DNA from: Dichetophora obliterata
Taxonomy: Eukaryota > Arthropoda > Insecta > Diptera > Sciomyzidae
Direction of reading: 5' to 3'
Length of the DNA stretch: 64,000 nucleotides
NCBI GenBank assembly: GCA_963920525.1
Contig: OY986439.1
Location: 49,851,482-49,915,481, forward strand
Numbering within the stretch: the first letter of the stretch is position 1; the number at the start of each line of letters is the position of its first letter. Positions 34,500-45,946 of this stretch are shown here, one piece after another. The notes beneath the pieces are model-generated. The model did not search any database. It was not told the origin of the DNA and saw only the letters and a program-made list of their open reading frames with translations. The position numbers and the translations under genes are program-made.

Positions 34500-36670
34500 G
34501 TAGCAAATGAATTTTTGATTATGGCATCGTTACCAAAAACAAGAAAAATCCTTCAAAATTAAAAATTTTGCATTTCGATCCAAATATAATCGCTGTTTTT
34601 AGTATATTTTATTCAATCTTCTTTTATTTTAATAATAAATTTTAATTATGTTTATGCATTGTTATGCATATGAATGCATTTCAGCTTAACCTTAAATAAA
34701 AATTTATTTTAAGAACCTTTTTCAATAAATATTCTTTCCAATCAAAAATCATCCCTTAAAATTTTTGTGACTATTTATTGTATTAATTTTTTCCTTTTAA
34801 TAAGTTTTACCATTCTTTTTAATAATAAAACCCTAGAAAAAAAACTTTGTACAACTAATAAGTTTTCATACTAAGTACAATAGCATTTCTTCTGAAAATT
34901 ATTTCCTTTGTATAATAAAAAATATTCAAAGTTTTAATAAAATGTCCTCTTTGATTTTATAAAGATTTTGATTTTGGCTAAGACCATTGGGAATTCTTAT
35001 TCATAATGTTTAATATATTTGAGTTATTTTGCCTTTGTAAATAGAAAATTTTACTCAGCATTTAATTAAACAAATTTCTATTCTATTCTAAGATTGCAGC
35101 ATACTTAAAAATATTTTCAGAGAAATGCTCAGCTTGTAGAAAATTTAATGCAAAATTTTATCAGATGTAATAATGATACAAGGTAATTAAATATTTTGTA
35201 TTAATTATAATAATTATTTTATTATTCATGGTAACTTACTTTTCAATAAGTAGCAATTTAATAGAATTATATTAAGAAAAGGCTCATCTGGGTTTTTAGA
35301 TATCTATTTAAAATTATAAGTAAAATCTAGTGCATCATATAAGCAATATTACTTTAAAAAAAGAACGTAACGAAAAAATGTTTATTTCTAATTTTAGATT
35401 GAAGTTACAGTGACGTCAAACAACTTGAAGTTTTTTTTAAAGCATTTAACATATTTTAAACAATAAATGTTACGATTGTCTTTTCAAATTCATTGGCCCG
35501 TATGCCTAAAAATGAGTGATCGCTGCAAAGTAGTTTGTAGTTTGCTATTAAGTAGTGAAAGGTCAGTTATAAACACTACTCTTGGTATGAATAAAAATAT
35601 TAAGTAGGCTCTACTTTCGAACTTAAGTGTTTACTTCTTTTTTTATTTGTAAAAAATAAAACTTTTGAGGCACGTTTACGATTTGATTTGATTTTGATTT
35701 GATTTTTGATTTATTCCGATAGTAATTAGTACATTAAGAATAATTTCTTTTATAGTACAATACATAATTGGAAATTAGTGGCATAAAGTCTTAAAAACTA
35801 TGAATTCATTAACTCCAAACTTAATAATATCTTAATTTAATTATTATTATTATTGATTTGTTTTTTTGTTCTTGAGCGCACAGATTTAAAAATGTTTTAT
35901 GGTAAGGGAAAAAAATTTTTACCGAACAAAAAATTGATAATATATCAAGTTATCGATACAATAAAAAAATATACATATTTTGTGCAGAATAAAACATTCT
36001 TTATGATAAAAGCAAAACAACTAAGGTAAAAATGCTTGAAAAGACAACTTTTCGTACAAGAGCAAATCTTTTCATCACAAAAAATACCATAAAACGTAAA
36101 ATAAAGCATATATATTATATACAAAATGAAAGATACATTTTTAAGCATAAATAATTTGTTTTCCGTAATACATAGTAGTAACGGTAGTTTTTGAGAAAAT
36201 AACGGTTTTATGCAAGAAAATATTTTACTTTTACATGCAAATAGCTGCAAATATGAAATAACGGATTTTATTTGTTTAAAACTTATGTTTAAGCTTTATC
36301 TATTACCTTTTAAATAATATCTTAAACATAGTTGTCGGTTGCACACTAAGAAAAATATAACTAGTTTTCTTAAAAGATACTTATTAAAACGAATTCTTAA
36401 AAAAATCGATAACTTGAAAATAAAACGATAAATCAGTTTTTCCTCCGGCCATACATATTTTTATTGGACGTAGTTTACGAATCCATCGTCAAATCTCAGC
36501 GCCCAAGAAATCGTAATTTCCCCACTTTTGAGAATCGATCAATTTACAACATTTTTTTATTGTCGCTATTAAAATTTATTAACAATACCATTTTGAAACA
36601 AATTTATAAAAAAAAGTCTAATCAAAAGCACACTACAAAAATTTAATAGTGATCACTTCTTTTACATATC
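34500..36670. other. AT-rich intergenic stretch
   Basis: No gene. A simple TTTGATTTGATT run lies near 35680-35715. The open frame on the minus strand at 35945-36250 looks like chance low-complexity sequence. Confidence 0.5.
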
Positions 36671-36673
36671 TCA

Positions 36674-36820
36674 GTGACTCAGTTTCGGCATTATCAAATA
36701 TTTACAGCGTTAACTTTAAATAAGGTTCTTGAAAACATGGAGGTTTGGGTTAGGCCCATAGCCAAGGGCGAGTTTCGGGGTTTGAGGTATAAAATGATTC
36801 AACCTAAATATAAAAAGTTC
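36674..36820 (+). repeat. 147-bp dispersed direct repeat, copy 2
   Basis: Nearly identical partner of 34330-34476, in the same orientation about 2.3 kb away. The flanks differ, so it is a dispersed repeat rather than a simple tandem duplication. Confidence 0.9.
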
Positions 36821-36847
36821 CTATAACTTTAAAAAAACTATAAGCAA

Positions 36848-37573
36848 CACTCAAAAATATTTGTGTGTAAATATTTATAATAACTGCGTCCATTCTACGG
36901 ATTTTATACGTAGTTTTGAGCCACGAATAGGATTCGTAGAATCGTTAGTACATATTACGAATATTTTATTCGTCTTCTAAAAACAAAAAAAATTCTGTCT
37001 AAGCTGGGCCTTGAACCTCGGCTCTTTAGTTTACGGGCCACCCACTCTGCCAGTAGGCTACAGTCACTTTACAATCATACAATTCCTTATGTTCTATAGA
37101 TGTTCGAAAAAGAAGGCTGAACGATTTCGGTTTTCATTTTGTTTTTTTTTTGGACTCTACTAATAATTCGTACATTCTACTATAATTCGTACGGTCAGCC
37201 TACGAATGAATTATTTCTACTAATATAATTTTTCATTCGTATAAAGTACGAAATCAATAGTAAATACTACAAATTTAATGGAAGAAATTACGAAGTTATT
37301 CGTACGAGAAATTTACGAATATTATTATTTATACGTACACAATCATTCGTACAATGCACTAATACGAATTGATTTATTTTTGTTTACGAATATCATAATA
37401 TCATAATATATCAGTAACAAATGTATTCGTAGATACAACATCAGGTATTAGAAAAATTTAGAAATAAAGATATCACAATAAAAATACTTTGCATATTGTA
37501 CGAATACTTGTAGAATGTACGAATATTTTGTTTAATATCATTCGTAGAAATTTACCAATAAATTTTTTGAGTG
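36848..37573. mobile_element. MITE-like region rich in ATTCGTA motifs
   Basis: The edges CACTCAAAAATATTTGTG and the reverse complement of CACTCAAAAAATTTATTG form an imperfect inverted repeat. The interior has a striking density of TTCGTA and TACGAA hexamers on both strands. A tRNA-like segment lies inside. No target duplication was identified, so the boundary call is tentative. Confidence 0.5.
37000..37078 (-). repeat. tRNA-derived (SINE-like) segment
   Basis: On the minus strand TAGCCTACTGGCAGAGTGGG resembles an A-box with D-arm, and GAGGTTCAAGGCCCAGC, about 35 bases later, resembles a B-box with T-arm. No proper acceptor stem is formed, so this is a tRNA-derived repeat or pseudogene, not a functional tRNA. 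Confidence 0.4.
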
Positions 37574-37779
37574 AAGTAGTTTTTCGAAAATAGTGTAGCC
37601 AAAAAAGGAAGTGAACACTATATAGCAACGGTGGGCAAATGTTGCTTATTGAGTCACATGCGGATCTTTGTTAAGTAAAGTGCGGCTCTTTTCTTATTTT
37701 GAAATTTCAAAATATATGAAAAAAATCAAAAATTTTATATATGGTTATATTATGTCCTAAGGAATTTCATGTTGTTCTT

Positions 37780-38513
37780 TAGCTCGATTCTGTAACTTTT
37801 CTTATTTTGACGTCATTCTCACTTGCACTGTTTCTGTTATAAAATGAGACAAATCGGTGACTTTTATTTGAATGTTTCAATTCTATTTTCTTAACAGGAA
37901 TTCGATAGTCGAACTGTTTCTATCGAATCGAGTGAAGTTATCACTATGTTTTTACTTGGTTAGAAAAATAGTTGCGTGCTGTGAGTTATTTTTGTGGAGC
38001 ACCTGGAAGGTTAGCAGCTAAAAAAATCCAAAGAAGAAGCATTCGCTTAATCCTTAACCAAAAATATAATTCCTTCACAAAAATGTATCTTTGCTTTACA
38101 TTTTGTCCTAAACAGCGGTTTTGTATAATTTTATAAATATACCTGTACAAATATTATAAAATGTAAAAAATATTTGGTGAGATATGCGGATAACCACGGT
38201 TTTAAAGCCATATTTAAATAAAGGCATTACAAATGAAGAACTATAAATTATTGTTGAGCCTTTTTAGTTAATTATAATTGTAATGTAATTTCTGAAAGTA
38301 GTACAGATATAATTGTACACAAAATGCTATGCCATTCGTGTTAATTTCATGTGTTCCCTCTCGCTTGTATATCTTTTTCATCACGGACCACTATTTACTC
38401 ACTTATCAGTTACAGAAACACTAGTTTTTGCAAAAGTGAGTATTTTTGAATGAAATTCTGTGACGCCCAAAAAGATAATGACTATTTGTAGCAATAGTTA
38501 CAGAAACGAGCTA
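37780..38513. mobile_element. MITE nested in the hAT
   Basis: TAGCTCGATTCTGTAACTTT on the left pairs with the reverse complement TAGCTCGTTTCTGTAACTAT on the right. Inner similarity (GTCATTCTCACTT versus AAAGTGAGTATTTT) is weak. No ORF and no clear target duplication. Its position inside 37626-39546 indicates a later insertion or a composite element. Confidence 0.6.
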
Positions 38514-38561
38514 CTGCCAGTACTGTAAAATCGGCATTCATATTTAGAATTTTAAGTACGA

Positions 38562-39035
38562 CTGAATAACGACATAAGAATGCATTAGGTTCAATGAATG
38601 CAAAATTGATTTATAAATAAATTTTAAGTTTGCATTCATTCTTAAAAAAAAATGATTAATTATTCATTTCAGCTATTCATTTTCGTTATTCAGAGTAATG
38701 AATAATTTTTTTATTCATTTGAATGATATTCATAAAGAATGACATTATTTATTTTTATTCATTATAATAACGAATTATATTATTCGAATAAAAAAGGAAT
38801 AATGAATAAAAAATTAATAATGTATGAATAAAAAAAGAATAATTGAAAATTCCGAAATTTGTTGTGAATTGCATTCTTTATGAATAGCATTCAAATGAAT
38901 AAAACAGATTGATAACGAAAATGAAAAATTGAAATGAATAATTAAGGATTTTTGTTTTTAAAATCAATGTGAATTAAAATTTTATTTATAAATCAATTTT
39001 GCATTCATTGAATGCATTTCTATTTCGTTATTCAC
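38562..39035. repeat. Palindromic foldback, ATTCATT-rich
   Basis: The left arm starts TGAATAACGACATAAGAATG and the right arm, reverse-complemented, starts TGAATAACGAAATAGAAATG. Both go on to TTCAATGAATGCAAAATTG and TTATAAATAAA. The centre is built of ATTCATT and GAATAA variants. It can fold over nearly its whole length. Confidence 0.85.
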
Positions 39036-39554
39036 TGATTCACTTTTTTGTGAATAAAATCTAATTGAATTGACTGCTTTGTTCTTGTGTATACTGTTGT
39101 TCTTTCCTGGACCTTTTTTTTTTAATTATTGTGTACTTTTACCATTATGCAATTACAAGGTAAGCTCAGATATAAGAGAAGTCTGACAAAAGTTGAGCTA
39201 AACGCCCAATTCAGCTGTTCGAATTGCACTGTTCCTAGTTGTTGTTTTTGTTGCGAACGACTTTAACACAGAACACAATTTTAAAATATTAGCCAAATAT
39301 TTGTTTTAAATCTCATTTTCGTTTTGTTTAAATAATTGAAATGACTAATTTTTTTTTTTTTGTTATGTGCAGATACACATGTTATCATAAATATTAATTC
39401 TAATTTTTTTTTTTTTTTAATAATAATACCTTAATTTATTTTAAACTATTTTTGGTTTTTTCTTTATTTGAAGAACGGTTTGGCTCTTAGGAAGGTTTTG
39501 AAAATCTTAATGTGGCTCTGAATGGCCTCACTCGTGCCCACCCCTGCTATATAG

Positions 39555-41600
39555 TGTTTTCTTTTTATGCATATCAAAAGTGAAAAATCAAGTGTTCACT
39601 ACTTAGTCTAGTGTTTACTTTTTTATGCATATGGCCTATTATCTTTGTCAATCCTTTAACTACCATCAAAACATTATGGCTTACGAAATACATGAAAAGT
39701 GTCATTAAAAAGTTACTCCTGCATGTTTCATGTTGTATTAAACAAAAAACAAAAATCAAATATTTAATATAAAAAAATAAAAAATAAAACCACAACTTTG
39801 AAACGGGATACTACTGCAACAGAAATGTCGCTTCCAGCAAATGAAAAATTCCTTAACATTCCCCATATTTTTCCCTAGTTTTGCAGAAAAAACCAATCCC
39901 TCTTTTTGTCAGACAACTCAAGCGAATATCAACAGACACAAAATATTTTTAAATTTTAGTTTTTAAATTTTAAAGGATAAACTCTAGTGGCATAAATATT
40001 GACATACATTTAAAAAAATTCAGGAATGCTTATTTAAAGAACATGTTCAAAGAACAAAATATTTACATTTTCAGTACTAAAAACATTTGCGGATGGATAA
40101 AAAAAGTATGAGGCACTTGAGAATGAGAATGTGTATTGATTAAACCTTAAATATTAATTTATGTTGGTTGTGTGTGAAATGTTTTTTCTTCAACCAACAG
40201 CATTAGAGTGAATAAACAAAGCGTTCCTTTGAAAAAATAAAAAACATTCTTTAAATAACTAGCATAAGAACACTGTTGAAGAATGCATAAAGACTCATAT
40301 GTATTATAATCTTCATTGAATTATATGGAATTTCTTAAGCACCATAATTTGCCCAAATTTAAGTTTTTCTATTCAAATTGTTTGTTTGACAATAAGGCAC
40401 TCATTGAAAAAAAAGTGTCAATTTGTTGCATGGTCAAACAAGTTCTTTATTAGAAAAGACCATGCTTTATTAGAAAACAAACTAGTCTACAAACTTAATA
40501 TAGCCAATTATATACGAATGAAATGGATGACTCTGCCATTATTTTAAAGCACTATTCAAGAACTGTTGAAAAGCTGCTGATGGACTCTTTGAGGACTATT
40601 AATGTATAAGTTGTTTATATTTGATGCTGCTCATAAGACACACAAAATTATTTGTAACGAAATTGTACTTATTTATTCTTTAAAGCTTGAAGTATTGACT
40701 CCACGTTGTTGTTTAAACTTTTCGACAAGGATTCACCAAGAGATAAAAACTATACAAAAGTTATATACAAAAGGAACAACAATGGTCAAATAGTTTGAAA
40801 AATACTTTGTTTACGTAAAACTATAAAAAATAGGAGTAGGATGGTTCTCAGAATATATCTTACAGAGTAAACTATCAACTACTTTAAGATTCCCACTGTT
40901 TTGGGAATAAATTTTCGTGGCCGTAACACATATATTTTTTTTTCTGCTGCACGCTCTAACAAACATGTGAATTGACATGAAAAGTTTGCCACAAACTGTT
41001 AAACTGTCAGCAAAAGCAGTTTACATACACCACATTGTAACTTTTAGGCTTTTTCACACTGGGAAGAGCTTAAATGCGAGTGTTTGTTTATTACTTAGAC
41101 AAGCTTTATTTTAAGCATGAAATAATTTTTGAACCAAATTTGCATAAACTTCGATACAGTTAACAGGTGTTTTTATCCAAGCCTTGATGATAATTTGTAT
41201 TGAAAAGTTGTGATATTTTAATCGCATGTATTGCTTTAGTGAACATTGAGGGTTGTTGCTAAACTGAGTGAGAAAAACAAACTGAAAAATGTGTTTGTGT
41301 GTATGTGTGAAATATTAATTTTTTCAGGTTAAAGTTTTCAAGGACTTAATTCTGATTATGTGCAACATGTTAGTAAAACACAGATTTTGATATTAATTTT
41401 GCCATAACTTAATCATTACCATAATAAACATGCGTACCATCTGTCGCAAAAATCTGTTAAGGACGACGAGGCTCCAGACACAGATGGTATTCAAAACTAT
41501 GCTATTTTCTCGCATTTTCTCGCAGTTACATGAGTTCGATCAGCTCAAGTGTCTCAAAGGAGATGTATTCCTGGTACATAGTTTTTGCTTATACAGATGA
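39555..41600. other. Intergenic stretch
   Basis: No domain, RNA or element end was recognised. Two short frames (39574-39795 minus, 40602-40793 plus) lack support. Confidence 0.45.
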
Positions 41601-41619
41601 TCACCGCTTTAAATAAGGT

Positions 41620-42210
41620 ATTAACTAGTTAACAACTCATTTTTTATGTAAAGTAAAATTCTAGTTGGGTTGTGACTAGTTTTTAACCAATATAGTAATT
41701 ATCGAATTAAAACTAGTTCATAGGTTCATATTTTTTCAATAGTTCATAGGTTCAAAGAACATATATTTTTACAACAAAATATTAGCTAAAGGCTAAAGTT
41801 AAAGCTATTTGATGAAATACCATGTTTATGGTATATATATACTAAGTTCTAATCTACTACAAAGTTGCAATAAAAACATTTAAAAATGAGAGTATATGTC
41901 GCATTAATATAATTCAAGATAGTTTATCAACTACATGTTTTTAAATTAGTTTTTATATGTTTTAATTTGTTTATTATTAGTTTGTTGCAATGGGGTACCC
42001 AGCTCCAACTGGTTTTGGAACTGGTTGATTTTGATAATATGTAGTATAGTTTGATTTTGGCTAGTTTTACAACTGGTTTAATATGACTTGACAAAAACTA
42101 GTTGGGTTTAAACTACTTTTGCAACTAGTAAATCGTGACAAAATATAAACTAGTTTGTTTTGACTAGTATAAATACTACTCATGTTTTAATGCTGACTAG
42201 TCTTACACTG
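41620..42210. repeat. ACTAGT-rich repeat region
   Basis: At least eight exact ACTAGT palindromes, plus degenerate CTAGTT and ACTGGTT forms, cluster here (near 41627, 41675, 41709, 42105, 42126, 42150, 42161 and 42194). This is typical of the subterminal regions of some DNA transposons, but no terminal inverted pair was found. Confidence 0.5.
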
Positions 42211-42686
42211 CAGGGAATAAATAAAAAAAAATAATAAAACTAAGAATCTGTTGATATATTTTTGAAAAATTATTTTACTTATGTCGCAAAAATTTTTAAA
42301 AATTGTAACTTAGCAGTGCCTAAAGGTTTATATTTTGGGAAAAAATTTCAGTAAGGGCTTTAAAGATGAAATTGAAGCCATTTTTCTGAGTATGTAGGTT
42401 CTATTTAATTTTATTTTAAACTTTGTCTTTTAATATATAAAAAAGAAACTTGTTGGCAAAGAAAAAATTATTTTTATAACAGCGAGTACACAAAAAAAAA
42501 CTGAACTTTCAAAGTGAATTGTGGGTAAACGGTGCAGATTTTTACCATCTTTCATCGAGTATCAAATATCAGTAAAAATGTCAATATGTTGATTTCGAGG
42601 ACTTAAAATTGACTTCAAAGACTTCAACAAAGACTTGAGGTGATTACAATGTCTTCAAAAGAATTAAGGAATGCAATCAATTGAGG

Positions 42687-45600
42687 GAAACTGGGGGCGA
42701 TGGATCAATGTAACATGTCTGACTGTCTCAACCTGGCGAGGCCAGCATAATCTTTGTGAAATCGCCTCAAGTCGACTCAAACCTCCACGTGGTGTTTCCT
42801 GGGCAACGTCAAAACTGACAACCGTTAGTTTGGCGGCTAATCTGAGCGGCGGGCCTCCCTAGGCTTAAAATAGGTTGTGCGTCGGGTTTGAAGCCCACCC
42901 GTAAAAACCAATTTCAATGAAAACATATAAGAATAGAAGAAAAATGATCCCCAAATCTGATGACGACTACCGCAAACGAAAAACTGATAATGATTTACGG
43001 ATATGCACCTGGAATGTCCGAACCCTTAATTGGGAAGGTGCATCTATCCAACTGACTGATGTCTTGGAAAGATACAAAGCTGATATCACTGCTATCCAAG
43101 AAATGCGATGGAAGGGACAGGGTTGCATTCGGCATGCACCCTGTGATATCTACTACAGCGGCCATGCGGAGAAGCACGAGTTTGGATGCGGATTTGTAGT
43201 TGGCAAGAGACTACGGCCCCACGTCCTGCGATTCACACCTGTGAACGAACGACTTGCCATAATCCGCATCAAGGTTAGATTCTTCAATATAAGCCTAATA
43301 TGTGCGCACGCTCCGACAGAAGACAAGGACGATGAGATCAAGGAAATTTTCTATGAGCGCCTTGAAAATGCTTACGAGCGCTGCCCCCGCCACGACGTAA
43401 AAATCGTGCTTGGTGACTTCAACGCTAAGGTGGGCAAGGAAAATATTTTTGGTCCAACAGTCGGAAAGTTCAGCCTCCACGACAACACCTCCGATAACGG
43501 AATGAGGCTGATTGACTTCGCCGCAGCACGAAACATGGTCGTAAGTAGTACTAGATTCAAGCATCTCAATATTCATAAAGCCACCTGGATGTCCCCTGAT
43601 CAAAAAACAAAAAATCAAATTGATCACGTTTTGATCGACGGAAGGCACTCTTCCAGTGTATTGGATGTACGCACGATCCGTGGTGCAAACATTGACTCGG
43701 ATCACTATCTTGTTGCAGCCAAGATCCGTACACGTCTGTGCGCAGCTAAAAATACACGCAACCCTACACAGAGAAAGCTAGACGTCGACAAGCTGCAATC
43801 GAAACAGACAGCCGATGCTTTCGCCACTCGACTCTCACTCCTGCTTCAAAGCACTCCTCCAATCGATGATATATGCGCGCAGTGGACACACATTTCCAAC
43901 TCCATGCGTGCGGCTGCTGAAGAGGTGATTGGCTACCAACGCCCTCGCCGAAACCAGTGGTACGACCAGGAGTGTCGCGACGCCACTGCAGAGAAAGACG
44001 CCGCCTACAAAGCCACCCTGCAGTCGGTTGTAACGCGCGCTGCTAAGGAGCGATACAAAGAAAAGAGGAGGGAAGAGAGACATATTTTCAGGCGGAAAAA
44101 AAGAGAGGCAGAAAAGCGCGAGCAGGAGAAGATTGAGATGTATGGTGACAGGAATGAGGCCCGAAAATTTTTCGAAAAAATAAGACGCCTTGCCGATGGT
44201 TTTAAAACCGGGGCCTCTTCCTGCGAGGATGAAAACGGGAATCTAGTGACAGATGTCCAGAGTACACTGACGTTATGGAGGGAACACTTCTCTAAGCTTC
44301 TAAATGGCGACGCTGACAACAATCCCGCCAATAGAGATGATATTCCGGAAACCCCAATTGCGGATGACAGCGTCGAGGTTTCGCTGCCCGACTATGATGA
44401 AGTTCTGACAGCTATAGCTCGGCTTAAAAATAACAAAGCCGCGGGAGCTGATGGCTTACCTGCTGAGCTGTTTAAGAACGGAGGCGAAGCTCTACTTAAA
44501 TGCATTCACGAGCTTCTATGCAGAATATGGTCGGAAGAATGCATTCCGAACGATTGGAATCTCAGTGTGCTCTGCCCAATCCACAAGAAAGGCGATCCCA
44601 CTATCTGTGCCAATTACCGTGGGATAAGCCTTCTTAATATCGCATATAAGGTCCTGTCGAGCGTTTTATGTGAAAGATTGAAGCCCATTGTAAACGAACT
44701 GATCGGACCTTATCAGTGTGGCTTCAGACCTGGAAAGTCCACCATCGACCAGATTTTCACGCTACGACAAATCTTGGAGAAGACTCAAGAAAAACAAGTC
44801 GACACCCACCATCTTTTTGTTGACTACAAAGCCGCCTTCGACAGCCCAATAAGGAAGCACCTGTACTCCACCATGTCTGAATTTGGTATTCCTGCAAAAC
44901 TAATACGACTTTGCAGGATGACACTGAGCAACACCAGCAGCGCAGTTAAAGTCGGGAAGGACCTCTCCCCACCATTTATTACCAAACGAGGTTTCAGACA
45001 AGGTGATTCCTTATCGTGCGACTTTTTCAACCTAATGATGGAAAAGATCATCCGAGCTGCTGATCTGAGACGTAGTGGCACAATATTCTACAAGAGTGTT
45101 ATGCTGCTTGCGTATGCTGATGACATAGATATCATTGGCCATAATACGCGCGAAGTCAGTGCAGCATTTTCCAGATTAGAAAGAGAGTCAAGTCGAATGG
45201 GTCTGTCAGTGAATGCAGATAAGACGAAATACTTAGTGTCAACAAACAAACAGTCCCAGCGTCTTGGAACCCACGTTACCGTTGACAATACCTCCTTCGA
45301 GGTTGTGAAGAACTTCGTCTATCTAGGATCCAGCATTAATTCAACCAACGACATCAGCATTGAGATCAAACGAAGAATAACTCTTGCCAACAGGTGTTAC
45401 TTTGGGCTCAGTAGGCAATTGAGAAGCAGAGCCCTCTCTCGACGAACGAAAATCACGCTCTATAAATCGCTCATCATGCCCGTCCTACTTTACGCATCAC
45501 AAACCTGGACGCTGAGCAGTTTAGATGAAAAGACTTTAGGAGCATTCGAGAGAAAGATTCTTCGTAAGATCTACGGACCAATCTGCGTCAATGGCGAGTA

Positions 45601-45934
45601 CCGAATACGGTGGAATGATGAACTGTATGAGCTGTACGCTGACATCGACATAGTCAAGCGCATTAAAATCGAGCGGCTTCGCTGGCTTGGTCATGTTCAG
45701 CGCATGAAAGACGATGCTCCAGTGAAGAAAACATTCGATTCGGTACCCAGCGGCGGTCAACGCAGAAGAGGACGACCGCATCTTCGTTGGAAAGACCAAG
45801 TAGAGGACAACCTGACGAAGCTTGGAATTTCCAACTGGCGCCAGCAAGCAAAAGACAGAAATGGCTGGCGCAAATTCTTAGATGAGGCCAAGACCGACAT
45901 ACGGTTGTAGCGCCAACTAAGTAAGTAAGTAAGT
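42687..45934 (+). mobile_element. Full-length RTE-clade LINE, copy 1
   Basis: The element has a ~230-base GC-richer 5' region starting GAAACTGGGGGCGATGG, a single long ORF (42917-45910) and a short tail of TAAG repeats (GCCAACTAAGTAAGTAAGT), as is usual for RTE elements. An exact 12-bp duplication AATCAATTGAGG flanks it (42675-42686 and 45935-45946). With 3248 bp it matches the usual RTE length of about 3.2-3.4 kb. Base composition (near 50% GC) contrasts with the AT-rich surroundings. Two truncated relatives are at 50917-52643 and 55915-56833. Confidence 0.95.
42917..45910 (+). CDS. RTE endonuclease-reverse transcriptase, intact
   Basis: The 997-codon ORF encodes the nick-and-copy enzyme of the retrotransposon. 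The N-terminal apurinic-type endonuclease (about residues 25-275) shows ICTWNVRTLN, AIQEMRWKG with the catalytic Glu, CAHAPTEDKDDE, VLGDFNAKVG, QIDHVLID and a closing SDHYLVAAK. A basic coiled linker (about 360-420, rich in EKR) follows. The reverse transcriptase (about 490-790) shows NKAAGADGLPAELF, ANYRGISLLN, QCGFRPGKSTIDQI, the catalytic HLFVDYKAAFDS, RGFRQGDSLS and the catalytic LLAYADDIDIIG. The C-terminus has RLRWLGHVQRM and GRPHLRWKDQVEDNL. There are no stops or frameshifts and all catalytic residues are visible, so the copy may be active. The ATG at 42917 is the first one compatible with the full domain. Proteins of this family are often misnamed craniofacial development protein 2 in automatic annotation. 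Confidence 0.96.
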   Translation: MKTYKNRRKMIPKSDDDYRKRKTDNDLRICTWNVRTLNWEGASIQLTDVLERYKADITAIQEMRWKGQGCIRHAPCDIYYSGHAEKHEFGCGFVVGKRLRPHVLRFTPVNERLAIIRIKVRFFNISLICAHAPTEDKDDEIKEIFYERLENAYERCPRHDVKIVLGDFNAKVGKENIFGPTVGKFSLHDNTSDNGMRLIDFAAARNMVVSSTRFKHLNIHKATWMSPDQKTKNQIDHVLIDGRHSSSVLDVRTIRGANIDSDHYLVAAKIRTRLCAAKNTRNPTQRKLDVDKLQSKQTADAFATRLSLLLQSTPPIDDICAQWTHISNSMRAAAEEVIGYQRPRRNQWYDQECRDATAEKDAAYKATLQSVVTRAAKERYKEKRREERHIFRRKKREAEKREQEKIEMYGDRNEARKFFEKIRRLADGFKTGASSCEDENGNLVTDVQSTLTLWREHFSKLLNGDADNNPANRDDIPETPIADDSVEVSLPDYDEVLTAIARLKNNKAAGADGLPAELFKNGGEALLKCIHELLCRIWSEECIPNDWNLSVLCPIHKKGDPTICANYRGISLLNIAYKVLSSVLCERLKPIVNELIGPYQCGFRPGKSTIDQIFTLRQILEKTQEKQVDTHHLFVDYKAAFDSPIRKHLYSTMSEFGIPAKLIRLCRMTLSNTSSAVKVGKDLSPPFITKRGFRQGDSLSCDFFNLMMEKIIRAADLRRSGTIFYKSVMLLAYADDIDIIGHNTREVSAAFSRLERESSRMGLSVNADKTKYLVSTNKQSQRLGTHVTVDNTSFEVVKNFVYLGSSINSTNDISIEIKRRITLANRCYFGLSRQLRSRALSRRTKITLYKSLIMPVLLYASQTWTLSSLDEKTLGAFERKILRKIYGPICVNGEYRIRWNDELYELYADIDIVKRIKIERLRWLGHVQRMKDDAPVKKTFDSVPSGGQRRRGRPHLRWKDQVEDNLTKLGISNWRQQAKDRNGWRKFLDEAKTDIRL

Positions 45935-45946
45935 AATCAATTGAGG

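Larger units (their letters stand above)
37626..39546. mobile_element. Non-autonomous hAT element with nested palindromes
   Basis: Left end CAACGGTGGGCAAATG and right end, as reverse complement, CAGGGGTGGGCACGAG. Both are flanked by CTATATAG (37618-37625 and 39547-39554), an 8-bp duplication. Just inside, GTGCGGCTCTTTTC on the left and its partner AGAGCCAAACCG on the right match the CAGGGGTGGGCA...GCGGCTCTT ends common in hAT elements. No transposase remains; two further palindromic elements occupy the interior. Confidence 0.9.

Noticed and set aside
42995..45851. Many antisense open frames across the RTE ORF
   Set aside because: They are shadows of a GC-richer real gene on the plus strand and show no domain.
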